DNA from: Hyphomicrobiales bacterium
Lineage (GTDB): Bacteria; Pseudomonadota; Alphaproteobacteria; Rhizobiales; Rhizobiaceae
Assembly (NCBI GenBank): GCA_900473045.1
Contig: UCKS01000005.1
Coordinates: 124,001 to 188,000 of the forward strand
Reading direction: 5' to 3'
DNA: 64,000 nucleotides
The notes beneath the pieces are model-generated. The model was given only the letters and a program-made list of their open reading frames with translations, was not told the DNA's origin and made no database searches. Positions 7,874-17,137 of the stretch are shown here, piece after piece; position 1 is the stretch's first letter; each line of letters begins with the position of its first letter. The position numbers and the translations under genes are program-made.

Positions 7874-8755
7874 TCAGCCCTCCCTGCCCTGCCTGCGGCG
7901 CCATTGCCGTGGCGAAAGGCCTGTCCGTGTCAGGAAGAAACGGGAGAAATAGGCGGGATCGGTAAACCCGAGCCGGAAGCCGATTTCCTGCACCGGGATC
8001 TGCGTAAACAGCAGTTCGCGCTGCGCTTCGTCGATCAGCTTGCCGTTGATCAGGTTCTGGGTACTGCCGCTCGTGCGTTGTTTGACGATGCGGTTGAGAT
8101 GCGTTGGCGAGATTCCGAGTGCATTGGCGTAGAATGATGCAGGTTTGTGCGACCGGAAATACTGGTGGATCAGATCGGTCAGCCGGTTCAGCCGCCGCTC
8201 GTTCTCCGTCGCGCCCCCGTCTTCGTCACCCTGCCCTTGCGTAGACAGGCGCGCCGTCAGCCGGAGTGCGGAGGTCAGGTATGCCTCGCAGAGATCCGCT
8301 GGTCCCGTTCGCCGGGCCTCTGCTTCTGCGGCCAGACGATGCAGCGTATCGGCGATATAATGGCTGTCGGCATGGTCCGGCAGCAGCGCCGTCAGGCGCG
8401 GGAGGCTCAGCCACGCACCAAGCCGGCTGTGATCGGCTGGCATGGTTTTCAGGTGTGACGTCAGAATTGTGAAGACATAACCGTCAATATCCTTCGAAAA
8501 CCGAAAGCCGTGTCGGGAAAGAGGTGGCACGGTGATGACCGCAGGTGCGACAATCGCCTGTGTTACGTCATCAAAGATCGCATCGCCGGATCCCGCCTCG
8601 ATGTACAGGATCTGAAAGAACTGTTCATGGCGATGCAGGCTGATTTCCCAGTGATGCAGGCTGCTGCGCGACGGGATGGTTTCGCAATGCAGCCAAAAAC
8701 CAGGGGAATCATCGCTCTTTTCGCCATAGAGATCATAGGTTGGAATGGCGCGCAT
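7874..8755 (-). CDS. pobR: AraC-family regulator of pobA
   Basis: About 293 residues from the ATG at 8755 (MRAIPTYDLYGE), the start that matches AraC-type PobR proteins; upstream in-frame ATGs at 8815 and 8842 would run into the divergent promoter. An N-terminal cupin-like effector domain (HWEISLHRHEQFFQILYIEAG) is followed by a double helix-turn-helix DNA-binding domain (SPTHLNRIVKQ and FTDPAYFSRFF, then TGLSPRQWR). It is transcribed divergently from pobA with 116 bases between starts, the classic arrangement in which PobR activates pobA in response to 4-hydroxybenzoate. Confidence 0.88.
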   Translation of the reverse strand: MRAIPTYDLYGEKSDDSPGFWLHCETIPSRSSLHHWEISLHRHEQFFQILYIEAGSGDAIFDDVTQAIVAPAVITVPPLSRHGFRFSKDIDGYVFTILTSHLKTMPADHSRLGAWLSLPRLTALLPDHADSHYIADTLHRLAAEAEARRTGPADLCEAYLTSALRLTARLSTQGQGDEDGGATENERRLNRLTDLIHQYFRSHKPASFYANALGISPTHLNRIVKQRTSGSTQNLINGKLIDEAQRELLFTQIPVQEIGFRLGFTDPAYFSRFFLTRTGLSPRQWRRRQGREG

Positions 8756-8802
8756 TCTTGTTCCGCAGAGATTGTTGATGTTCGATTTGTGCAATTTATT
8801 GA

Positions 8803-10044
<1,242 letters not shown>

Positions 10045-10048
10045 GGGA

Positions 10049-10456
10049 TTATTCGGCCGCCGTCCAATCTTCGACTTTTAGACCTCCGACACGCTGGAAT
10101 TCGCGCGTATTGTTGGTAACGCAGATTAGCCTTCTGGCCTTTGCCTGCGCTGCAATCAAAATGTCGAAGGAGCCGATCGGCGTTCCCAAGGTCGCAAGAT
10201 CTGTCCTTACACCGCCAGCGATTTGTGCGTCATCGCGATCAAATGGGACCAGAGGAAAGTCCTGCGTCAAAAGGCGTATACTCTCAAGATTGAATTCCAC
10301 TCTCTGGCTTCGATAGGCACCGTAGTACAATTCGTGCAATACCAGGGTTGAAAGGCCTATAGCGCCCGCCTCACATGCGAGTGCTCGCTTTACGAGCCGC
10401 TCGGATTTTTTCCCGATGAGACCGATGAAGGCGTTGGTATCAAGAAGATAACGCAT
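10049..10456 (-). CDS. vapC: VapC-type PIN-domain toxin
   Basis: A 135-residue PIN-domain ribonuclease. It starts RYLLDTNAFIGL (first acidic residue), has STLVLHELYYGA (Glu) and ends with GSFDILIAAQA and CVTNNTREF, giving the usual acidic metal-binding quartet. Its ATG overlaps the antitoxin stop (TAATG). VapC toxins cleave tRNA or rRNA. The stop lies four bases from the convergent pobA stop. Confidence 0.9.
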   Translation of the reverse strand: MRYLLDTNAFIGLIGKKSERLVKRALACEAGAIGLSTLVLHELYYGAYRSQRVEFNLESIRLLTQDFPLVPFDRDDAQIAGGVRTDLATLGTPIGSFDILIAAQAKARRLICVTNNTREFQRVGGLKVEDWTAAE

Positions 10457-10719
10457 TATTCGAAGAGTTTTTCCAGGTCAGGATTATCTTTGATCTCAGG
10501 TTGCTGGCGACCATCCACCATAAAGTCGTCGCTGAACCCACGCGCCATCGCGGCCTTCAAGCCGCTCCAAGCCTCCTTGTGTTTCACCGTCGGGCGCAAA
10601 ATAACTGCATCCCCTTCGCGCGTGATTTCAAGCTCATCGACGTCGAAGCGGAACTCTTTCGGCAGGCGCACGGCTTGCGAGTTGCCGGATTGGAACACTT
10701 TTGCACGTTGAGTCGTCAT
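10456..10719 (-). CDS. vapB: VapB-type antitoxin (AbrB/SpoVT fold)
   Basis: The N-terminal swapped-hairpin DNA-binding domain reads AKVFQSGNSQAVRLPKEFRF, with a later strand (ELEITREGDAVILRP). The acidic C-terminal tail should block the toxin. The ATG at 10719 is preferred: GTGGAG lies just upstream, and the alternative ATG at 10737 falls inside the palindromic operator. 87 residues. It is the first gene of the vapBC operon. Confidence 0.88.
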   Translation of the reverse strand: MTTQRAKVFQSGNSQAVRLPKEFRFDVDELEITREGDAVILRPTVKHKEAWSGLKAAMARGFSDDFMVDGRQQPEIKDNPDLEKLFE

Positions 10720-10736
10720 TGGCTTCTCCACAAGCA

Positions 10737-10756
10737 TATATACGATGAAGTATATA
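10737..10756. promoter_or_regulatory. vapBC operator palindrome
   Basis: Perfect 7-bp arms TATATAC (10737-10743) and GTATATA (10750-10756) with a 6-base spacer, 17 bases upstream of the chosen vapB start. AbrB-fold antitoxins autoregulate by binding such palindromes; the TATATA arms could also serve as a -10 element. Confidence 0.65.
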
Positions 10757-10826
10757 CTAATTCAAAGTGCCCACAAGAATTCCTTATACCAGCGACCTTT
10801 GGAGTGCCTATCCTGCGCCGATCGCC

Positions 10827-12032
10827 TCATGCGCGTTCCAGCGCGATCGCGATCCCCTGCCCGACGCCGATGCACATGGTCGACAGCGAATAGCGGCCAC
10901 CGGTCAACTTGAGTTCGAGTGCGGCCGTGCCGGTGATGCGGGCGCCGGACATGCCGAGCGGGTGGCCGAGGGCGATGGCGCCGCCGTTGCGGTTGACGCG
11001 TGAATCGTCGTCGGCAATGCCGAGTTCACGCAGGACGGCAAGGCCCTGGCTCGCGAAGGCTTCGTTGAGTTCGATGACGTCGAACTGGTTCTGCGTCATG
11101 CCAAGCCGCGCCATCAGCTTTCGCGACGCAGGTACGGGACCGATACCCATGATGCGTGGCGGTGCACCAGCCGCAGCCCCGCCCATGACGCGGGCGATCG
11201 GCGTCAGGCCGTGTTTCTTCACGGCAGCTTCGGACGCAATGATCAGAGCTGCTGCGCCATCGTTGACGCCGGAGGCATTGCCTGCGGTCACGGTACCACC
11301 TTCCTTCTTGAATGGCGTACCGAGCTTGGCAAGGATTTCGATCGTTGTCGCGCGTGGATGTTCATCCCTGCCGACAACGATCGGTTCACCCTTGCGCTGC
11401 GGAATGGTAACGGATGTGATCTCCTGGGCGAGACGCCCGTTTTCCTGGGCAGCGGAGGCCTTGTTCTGTGAGCGGACGGCAAAGGCATCCTGGTCCTCTC
11501 TGCTCACCTTGTAATCCTCGGCGACGTTCTCGCCGGTTTCCGGCATCGGATCGACGCCGTATTGCTTTTTCATCAGCGGATTGATGAAGCGCCAGCCGAT
11601 CGTCGTGTCGTGGATTTCGGCGGCGCGGGAAAAGGCGCTTTCCGCCTTCGGCATGACGAAGGGCGCGCGCGACATGCTTTCGACACCACCGGCGATCATC
11701 AGCTCGGCCTCGCCTGCGCGAATGGCGCGGGCGGCCGCGATCACGGCATCCATCCCCGAGCCGCAGAGCCGGTTGATCGTCGTGCCGGACACCTCCAGCG
11801 GCAAGCCCGCCAGCAGCAGCGACATGCGCGCGACGTTGCGATTGTCCTCGCCCGCCTGGTTGGCACAGCCGAAAATGACGTCATCGACCGCCTGCCAATC
11901 GACGGAAGCATTGCGCTGCATCAGCGACTTGAGCGGGATGGCGCCGAGGTCATCGGCGCGGACGGAGGAGAGCGAACCGGCAAAACGGCCGATCGGCGTA
12001 CGGATATAGTCGCAGATATAGGCCTCAGGCAT
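10827..12032 (-). CDS. pcaF: 3-oxoadipyl-CoA thiolase
   Basis: The 401-residue thiolase (start ATG at 12032, MPEAYICDYIRTPIGRFAG) splits 3-oxoadipyl-CoA with CoA into acetyl-CoA and succinyl-CoA. The active-site Cys is residue 90 (INRLCGSGMDAV), the His box is ALGHPLGMSGAR, and the second Cys lies in STMCIGVGQG. Longer in-frame starts extend into pcaJ and are rejected. The start overlaps the pcaJ stop (TAATG), so translation is coupled. Last gene of the pcaIJF operon. Confidence 0.95.
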   Translation of the reverse strand: MPEAYICDYIRTPIGRFAGSLSSVRADDLGAIPLKSLMQRNASVDWQAVDDVIFGCANQAGEDNRNVARMSLLLAGLPLEVSGTTINRLCGSGMDAVIAAARAIRAGEAELMIAGGVESMSRAPFVMPKAESAFSRAAEIHDTTIGWRFINPLMKKQYGVDPMPETGENVAEDYKVSREDQDAFAVRSQNKASAAQENGRLAQEITSVTIPQRKGEPIVVGRDEHPRATTIEILAKLGTPFKKEGGTVTAGNASGVNDGAAALIIASEAAVKKHGLTPIARVMGGAAAGAPPRIMGIGPVPASRKLMARLGMTQNQFDVIELNEAFASQGLAVLRELGIADDDSRVNRNGGAIALGHPLGMSGARITGTAALELKLTGGRYSLSTMCIGVGQGIAIALERA

Positions 12033-12814
12033 TATGCGGCTTCCTTGTTGCCCTGATGGGCCCTCTTGGTGCGCGCGTTGATGTCGCGCAGGGTTTGCAG
12101 CTCTGTGTCTGTCGGTACCGGCGTATCGATCACCGTTTCGGCAAACTTGATCGGCCATCCACAGTTCTCGACGATCTGCTCGCGCGTCACGCCTCGATGG
12201 ATCGATACGACGGTCAGTTCCTTGGTAACCGGTTCCGGCTCGAGAATGCACAGGTCGGTGATGACGCGGGTCGGCCCCTTGGTCTTCATCCCCAGCCGTT
12301 CCCGATGGTTGCCGCCTTCGCCATGCCCCATAGAGGTGATGAAGTTAAGCTTGTCGACGAAGCCGCGCTTGGACAGCGCCATGGTGATGAAGATCTGGCC
12401 GCAATTGCTGGCGATCTCCGGCGCGCCGCCGCCGCCGGGCAGGCGAACCTTCGGATGTTCATAGGGACCGACCACGGTGGTGTTGAGATTGGCAAACTTG
12501 TCGATCTGCGCACCGCCGAGAAAGCCGGTGGTGATGCGGCCGCCCTGCAGCCAATAGCGGAACATTTCCGGCACCGAGACGGTGAACAGCGCCGTGTCGC
12601 ACAGTTCGCCGTCGCCGATCGACAGCGGCAGCACATCCGGCTTGGTGCCGACCGTCCCGCTTTCATAGATCAGCGTGATATCCGGCGCATGGGTGAGACG
12701 GGCGACATTGCAGGCGGCAGACGGCGCGCCGATGCCGACGAAGCAGACATCGTCATTGGTCAGCGCGCGGGAGGCTGCAATGATCATCATTTCGGTAGGG
12801 GTGAAATCGCTCAT
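12032..12814 (-). CDS. pcaJ: 3-oxoadipate CoA-transferase subunit B
   Basis: From the ATG at 12814 (MSDFTPTEMM), preceded by a GAGGAAA site, the protein has 260 residues. It has the CoA-transferase family II ESGTVG motif (IYESGTVG) with the catalytic Glu, and a glycine-rich LPGGGGAPEIA segment. With PcaI it moves CoA from succinyl-CoA to 3-oxoadipate. It begins 10 bases after pcaI. Confidence 0.95.
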   Translation of the reverse strand: MSDFTPTEMMIIAASRALTNDDVCFVGIGAPSAACNVARLTHAPDITLIYESGTVGTKPDVLPLSIGDGELCDTALFTVSVPEMFRYWLQGGRITTGFLGGAQIDKFANLNTTVVGPYEHPKVRLPGGGGAPEIASNCGQIFITMALSKRGFVDKLNFITSMGHGEGGNHRERLGMKTKGPTRVITDLCILEPEPVTKELTVVSIHRGVTREQIVENCGWPIKFAETVIDTPVPTDTELQTLRDINARTKRAHQGNKEAA

Positions 12815-12824
12815 CGGTGTTTCC

Positions 12825-13673
12825 TCACGCAGCCTTCTTCGCATGTTTGGCAAAGTCTTCCGGCCCGGCCTTCATGATGTTCTCCTCGATCCAGGCCTGG
12901 AACGTATCGCGGTCGCGGGCGATCTCGTCCCAGGCGATGTAGAAGGCGTTGGAGCGCGGATAATAGCCTTGCGCATAGGATGGGAAGGCGCCGCCGGGCA
13001 CTTCGACAACCGCAGTCACCGCCCAGGAGGGCAGCACGACGGAATTCGGTGACGGCGGGTTCAACTCGTCGACGATCTCCTCGACCGTGACGATCGAGCG
13101 CTTGGCGCCAAGCACCGCTTCCTTCTGCACGCCGACGATGCCTTCGATAAGGACATTGCCCTTCCGATCGGCCCTCAGCGCATGAATGATCGTCACGTCC
13201 GGGCGGATGGCAGACACGGCCGCCAGCACTTCGCCGGTGAAGGGGCAGGTCACCTGCTTGATGTTCGGGTTCACCTTGGTGAGATCGGCGCCGATATAGC
13301 CGCGCAGCATGGCAAAGGGCAGGTTTGCAGCCCCTGCCTCATAGGCATTGGCCATGGCGGCATGGGAATGTTCCTCGATCTCCAGCGGCCGTGGCCACTG
13401 GTTTTCGACGGCATCGCGGAAACGGTGCAGTGAACCGACGCCGGGATTGCCGCCCCAGGAGAATTTCATGCCTCTGGCCGCGCCAGCGCCGATCAGCTGA
13501 TCGTAGAGAATGTCCGGCGTCATGCGGATCAGGAAAAGATCCTTCTTGCCCTGCCGGATTACTTCATGACCCGCCGCATAGGGGATCAGGTGGGTAAACC
13601 CCTCCATGGCGACGGTGTCGCCGTCATGCACGTTGTCGGAAATGGCTTCTGCCAGCGAAGTCAGTCGTGCCAA
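12825..13673 (-). CDS. pcaI: 3-oxoadipate CoA-transferase subunit A
   Basis: The CoA-transferase alpha subunit, 282 residues, with the early DGDTVAMEGFTHLIPYAA segment and WGGNPGVGS. The start is inferred to be TTG at 13673 because an AGGAGGAG ribosome site ends about 7 bases before it and homologues begin near ARLTSLAEAI; the next in-frame ATG upstream (13742) would add 23 unconserved residues and overlap the operator region. First gene of pcaIJF, divergent from pcaR. Confidence 0.93.
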   Translation of the reverse strand: MARLTSLAEAISDNVHDGDTVAMEGFTHLIPYAAGHEVIRQGKKDLFLIRMTPDILYDQLIGAGAARGMKFSWGGNPGVGSLHRFRDAVENQWPRPLEIEEHSHAAMANAYEAGAANLPFAMLRGYIGADLTKVNPNIKQVTCPFTGEVLAAVSAIRPDVTIIHALRADRKGNVLIEGIVGVQKEAVLGAKRSIVTVEEIVDELNPPSPNSVVLPSWAVTAVVEVPGGAFPSYAQGYYPRSNAFYIAWDEIARDRDTFQAWIEENIMKAGPEDFAKHAKKAA

Positions 13674-13749
13674 GGCGTTCTCCTCCTGAACTGTGTCCTG
13701 TCTGGTTGGCGCAAATAAGCGCGCGAATTCGTCCGCCGTCAAATATTTC

Positions 13750-13782
13750 GTGCGTTATTTGATATTTGTTCGTATAACGCAC
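13750..13782. promoter_or_regulatory. Probable PcaR operator in the pcaI-pcaR divergent promoter
   Basis: 9-bp perfect inverted arms, GTGCGTTAT (13750-13758) and ATAACGCAC (13774-13782), 15 bases apart, lie midway between the two divergent starts. The right half reads GTTCGTATAACGCAC, which shares its GTTCG...CGCAC ends with the site reported for PcaR-type IclR regulators in Pseudomonas (from memory). The position fits control of both genes. Confidence 0.6.
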
Positions 13783-13810
13783 ATACCGAAACGATAACGG
13801 GAGCTTTGCC

Positions 13811-14566
13811 ATGCGGGAATCGGATTTTGTCAACGGCTTTGCACGCGGCCTGAAAGTCATTGAAGCCTTTGGAGAAATGCGGCCGAAACTCACCATCGCC
13901 GAGGCGGCCAAATTGACGGAGCTCGACCGGGCAACGGTGCGCCGCTGCCTGCTGACGCTCGCCGATCTCGGGTATGCGGATTATGACGGCAAGTTCTTTG
14001 CGTTGACGCCGAAGGTGCTGCGGCTCGGTCATGCCTATCTGTCGGCGACGCCGCTGCCGCTGATGATCCAGCCCTATCTTGACCAGCTCTCGGAAAAATC
14101 CGGCCAAAGCGCGTCGGCGTCCGTGCTGGACGGGACCGAGGTGGTTTACATCGCCCGCGCCTCGCAGAAGCGGGTGATGTCGATCAATCTGTCGCCCGGC
14201 TCGCGCCTGCCGGCCTATTGCGCATCAATGGGACGGGTTCTGCTGGCGGCGCTGGCGGAAACGGACGCGCGCAGAATCTTGGATCGTTCTGAACTCAAGG
14301 CCAATACGCCGCTGACCAAAACCGATCCGGATGTCTTGATGGATGAACTCCGCCGCATCCGCACAGACGGTTGCGCGGTTATCGATCAGGAACTGGAACT
14401 GGGGCTCTGCTCCATCGCGGTCCCGATCGAGAACGACCGCGGCCGTGTTGTTGCAGCCATCAACATCGGCGCCCCGGCCGCCCACGTGCCCGCTGCCGAG
14501 ATGATCGGGCGCTACCTGTCTTTGCTGAAGGAGACGCAACGCGCACTGCGGCTGGTCTTGCGCTAG
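13811..14566 (+). CDS. pcaR: IclR-family regulator of the pca genes
   Basis: 251 residues: N-terminal winged helix (FARGLKVIEAFG, then LTIAEAAKLTELDRATVRRCL) and a C-terminal IclR effector domain (MSINLSPGSRLPAYCASMGR, then CAVIDQELELGLCSIAVPI). The strong match of the ELDRATVRRCL helix and context (divergent from pcaI) identifies it as PcaR/PcaU type, which activates pca genes with 3-oxoadipate as effector. It is separated from pcaI by 137 bases containing the palindrome noted above. Confidence 0.9.
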   Translation: MRESDFVNGFARGLKVIEAFGEMRPKLTIAEAAKLTELDRATVRRCLLTLADLGYADYDGKFFALTPKVLRLGHAYLSATPLPLMIQPYLDQLSEKSGQSASASVLDGTEVVYIARASQKRVMSINLSPGSRLPAYCASMGRVLLAALAETDARRILDRSELKANTPLTKTDPDVLMDELRRIRTDGCAVIDQELELGLCSIAVPIENDRGRVVAAINIGAPAAHVPAAEMIGRYLSLLKETQRALRLVLR

Positions 14567-14620
14567 GCTGGAATTGCGCTCCCTATCGATGGGCCCCTTG
14601 ATCCAAACATGACGAACCCG

Positions 14621-14656
14621 CTGCTGCCTGACGGCTGCGGCGGATTCGTCCGCCGA
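14621..14656. terminator. Imperfect hairpin between convergent genes
   Basis: Between the pcaR stop and the convergent DUF411 stop, CGAACCCGCTGC can pair with GCGGCGGATTCG (10 of 12 positions) across a 12-base loop. No U-tract is visible. A bidirectional terminator is plausible by position only. Confidence 0.35.
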
Positions 14657-14673
14657 AAGACGGGAAAGGCAGC

Positions 14674-15144
14674 CTAGGCCTTGGGTTTGATCGCCAGGTA
14701 GAGGGCCGGCTTTGTGCCAGGCGTCTTTGCCACGGCAAGGACATTGTAGGCGGCACTCGGATCATTGCCCATGCCGAGCGACCCGGACGGCATGCCCGGC
14801 ACAGCCAGACCGGCGATGGATGGTTTTTCGGCAAGCAGCTTGCGGACGGCTTCCAGCGGTACATGGCCTTCGAGGAAATAACCCGCCACGACGGCGGTGT
14901 GGCATCCCTGCAGATCGTCCGGCACGCCAAGGCGAGCCTTGATTGGTGTCAGGTCGTCCCTATCCTCGATCTTGACGTTAAATCCTTCTGCCGTCATCGC
15001 CTCTGCCCAGAGATGGCAGCAACCGCAGTTTGGGTCCTTGTAGACGGTCATGGTCTGCGCTGCGGCAAAAGCATGCCCGATGCCTGTAAAAGCGGCCGCG
15101 ATAGCGGCGCCCGTATAGATAAACCGTCTTCTGTTGATGTGCAT
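14674..15144 (-). CDS. DUF411 metal-binding protein, Tat-exported
   Basis: A 156-residue exported protein. The N-terminus NRRRFIYTGAAIAAAF with cleavage near AFA-AAQ looks like a Tat signal. The mature protein begins TVYKDPNCGCCHLW, the DUF411 hallmark, with Cys40, Cys42 and Cys43 as likely metal ligands. It continues with CHTAVVAGYFLEGHVP and GLAVPGMPSGSLGM, both conserved in the family. DUF411 proteins are repeatedly found with copper-resistance genes, so periplasmic copper binding is the likely role. A small secreted Cys/Met protein is encoded upstream on the same strand. Confidence 0.85.
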   Translation of the reverse strand: MHINRRRFIYTGAAIAAAFTGIGHAFAAAQTMTVYKDPNCGCCHLWAEAMTAEGFNVKIEDRDDLTPIKARLGVPDDLQGCHTAVVAGYFLEGHVPLEAVRKLLAEKPSIAGLAVPGMPSGSLGMGNDPSAAYNVLAVAKTPGTKPALYLAIKPKA

Positions 15145-15236
15145 GGTGTCGTTCCTTCAAGGACTATATTTTGAAAGCTTGCTTCCCGTGGTTGACGCAG
15201 TCGGCCGAGCCAAGGATCCTTTTTGAAGGCTTGGCG

Positions 15237-15264
15237 CGGCAGCATCCGCGAGGATGCACTGCCG
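15237..15264. other. Strong hairpin in the DUF411 upstream region
   Basis: CGGCAG-CATCC pairs with GGATG-(CA)-CTGCCG around a 4-base GCGA loop. It lies about 95 bases upstream of the DUF411 start. A palindrome AAGGATCCTT followed by T's is nearby (about 15213-15222). It may be an attenuator or terminator between the two small genes; no function is established. Confidence 0.35.
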
Positions 15265-15353
15265 CCCTACGCCGAGACCCGCTGATCTGTTCCACAGGAT
15301 GTTCGTACCGCTGCAACAGTTGCAGTCGTACGAGGTATTTCGATGATGAGAGA

Positions 15354-15704
15354 TCAGATCCTGGGAGGTCGCGCCGGCGGATCGACCAACGTCGATGTGA
15401 GCACGGGATACGGTAGGCTCAAAAATTGATGGGCGGTCCAGGCAAGTTTTGCCGCCGTTTCGTCTACGGCATGGCCAAAAAAGACCGTTGCGCACAAAAG
15501 GGCCAGCGGGCAAGCCACGCCATCACAACCCGATGTCTCGCCAGGACAGCAGCGCATATCGCCCGGCATCTCCATGGTTGCCGTATGCGTTGAAACAGAG
15601 GACGCCATGGCGCTGCCGGTCACCCCGATAGTGACGGGACCAAGGATGATCGCGAGCAGTGCGGACAGCAAAAGCAGCCGATGGATGATAGCAAAGAACC
15701 TCAT
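15354..15704 (-). CDS. Small exported protein, copper-locus type
   Basis: 116 residues with a hydrophobic signal (RLLLLSALLAIILGPVTIGV). The mature part has a Met/Cys cluster (TATMEMPGDMRCCPGETSGC, then DGVACPLALLC) and ends VDPPARPPRI. Short DUF2946-like proteins with this ending occur next to copper-resistance genes in rhizobia; I did not identify a named family with certainty. It precedes the DUF411 gene on the same strand with 209 bases between, so the pair is probably functionally linked but may have separate promoters. Confidence 0.65.
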   Translation of the reverse strand: MRFFAIIHRLLLLSALLAIILGPVTIGVTGSAMASSVSTHTATMEMPGDMRCCPGETSGCDGVACPLALLCATVFFGHAVDETAAKLAWTAHQFLSLPYPVLTSTLVDPPARPPRI

Positions 15705-15864
15705 GTGCCAGTCATGGCATGGTGGTGCGGCTGTTGGAAGAGGTACCCTGAGAATGTGCCGGCCTGTTACTGCGACTCTGCGCCGCGCGGTGCCGACGGA
15801 TCAGCGGCGGGTGCCGTTGCCGGCAATCCACCGGCAACGGTTGAGCAAACTTCCGGCGATGATT

Positions 15865-16470
15865 TCAGGCCGCTGGTGTTGGCTCTCCAAGCGAGAGCAT
15901 CAAGCGGTTTGCCCAGTTGAAGAAGGCCGCGCCGTGGATGGCGTCGGCGATTTCCAGATCGTCGAGACCTTCCGAGCGCAGGTGTTCGATATCGGTGACG
16001 CCGAATGTCGATGGGGTTTGCGTCAGCGCGACCGAGACCTTGGTGACGGCATTCCAACGGCGGCTGCCGAGATCGGCGTCGGTTCCTTCATCAAGCAGCT
16101 TCTGCACATAGCCCGTGCGCTTGGAATGATGCGAAGCGAAGCGCGAATGCACCGATGCGCAGAAGATGCAGCCGTTGAGGCGCGATGCAGCTGTGGCGGA
16201 AAGCTCGCGCTCCGCCCGCGGCAGGCCTGCCCTGGTGTTGTAGAAAATGTCCTTGTCCGTCTTGGTGCGGGCTTCCAGAATTTCCGGATCGCGGGCAAGC
16301 AGCATGAAATAGGGCGATTTCGAGCGCGAGGCATCAACGAGCCCGGCCCAGTGCCGGTCGGTCAGGTCCTCTTCCGTAAGCGGCTGCAGCCAGGGCGTCC
16401 AGCCGATCTCGGCCTGGGTGAAGGCGGCCGGGCGATTGTCGATGGGGGGATGAATGACGGTCTCGGTCAT
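15865..16470 (-). CDS. AhpD-like alkylhydroperoxidase domain protein (Avi_7169 family type)
   Basis: 201 residues from the ATG at 16470 (MTETVIHPP); longer starts run into the preceding gene. The core AhpD motif is CIFCASVHSR, with Cys101, Cys104 and His108 forming the redox and proton-relay site. An N-terminal extension with FTQAEIGWTPWLQPL is typical of the Avi_7169 family. It probably reduces a peroxide or provides reductant for the flavin chemistry of the luciferase-like enzyme two genes upstream. Last gene of a seven-gene operon running from 23441. Confidence 0.85.
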   Translation of the reverse strand: MTETVIHPPIDNRPAAFTQAEIGWTPWLQPLTEEDLTDRHWAGLVDASRSKSPYFMLLARDPEILEARTKTDKDIFYNTRAGLPRAERELSATAASRLNGCIFCASVHSRFASHHSKRTGYVQKLLDEGTDADLGSRRWNAVTKVSVALTQTPSTFGVTDIEHLRSEGLDDLEIADAIHGAAFFNWANRLMLSLGEPTPAA

Positions 16471-16514
16471 ATGCTGTTTCCTTATTCGGCTGCCGTTGCG
16501 GATGCGAGAGTGCC

Positions 16515-17108
16515 CTAGCCCGCCTCGGACAGTGCTGCGAGACCGGTGACCACACGGACCTGGAAGGCGAGGAAGGCGACGATTTGCGACAGGGTGACGA
16601 CTGCCGTCGTTGTCCATCCGGCATCGAGTAAAGCCTGCAGAGCCGCAGGACTTGCTTCGCGCGGCCGGTAGACCAGCAGATGGCTATGCTCCAAGGCTGC
16701 CGAGAGCTTTTGCCCGAGCGCTTTTCGGCCGGTTTCCGACACAGTGAAAGCGGGTCCCGGCTTGTCTTCGCTGGACAATGGTCCGGATGGGTATTTGCCA
16801 TAGGGACCGCTCGTCCACCCGCCCTCGATTTCGCTCTTCACCGCAGTGATCCCCGCAGCATCGCCTTCGATACCAGAGGCATAGAATGCCTCGGCCGCAT
16901 CCGCCCGGTGCAATCCGGCAACGAAGGTCGCAACGATGAGGCGCTCGGTCCGCGTGACATCGCCTTCATGCGCCGGCTCGAACAAAGCGAGATAGCTCTT
17001 TTGGGCGTTATCGCGTGTTTCCGGCCGTTCCTTGCGGATGCGATCGACGAACGATCCGGGGTGGATATCTGCCAGACGGTCGATGACGTCAGGTGTCGGT
17101 ACAGTCAT
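16515..17108 (-). CDS. CMD-domain protein (Avi_7170 family type), cysteine-free
   Basis: 197 residues starting MTVPTPDVIDRLADIHPGSF. The helical carboxymuconolactone-decarboxylase-like core includes TRTERLIVATFVAGLH, but there is no cysteine anywhere in the protein, so the AhpD-type CxxC chemistry is impossible for it alone. It lies between the luciferase-like gene (29-base gap) and the Cys-containing AhpD gene (44-base gap). I infer a structural or regulatory partner of that AhpD protein rather than an independent peroxidase. Confidence 0.82.
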   Translation of the reverse strand: MTVPTPDVIDRLADIHPGSFVDRIRKERPETRDNAQKSYLALFEPAHEGDVTRTERLIVATFVAGLHRADAAEAFYASGIEGDAAGITAVKSEIEGGWTSGPYGKYPSGPLSSEDKPGPAFTVSETGRKALGQKLSAALEHSHLLVYRPREASPAALQALLDAGWTTTAVVTLSQIVAFLAFQVRVVTGLAALSEAG

Positions 17109-17137
17109 GGTCGTTGCCTTTCTTTAAAAAACGGAAA

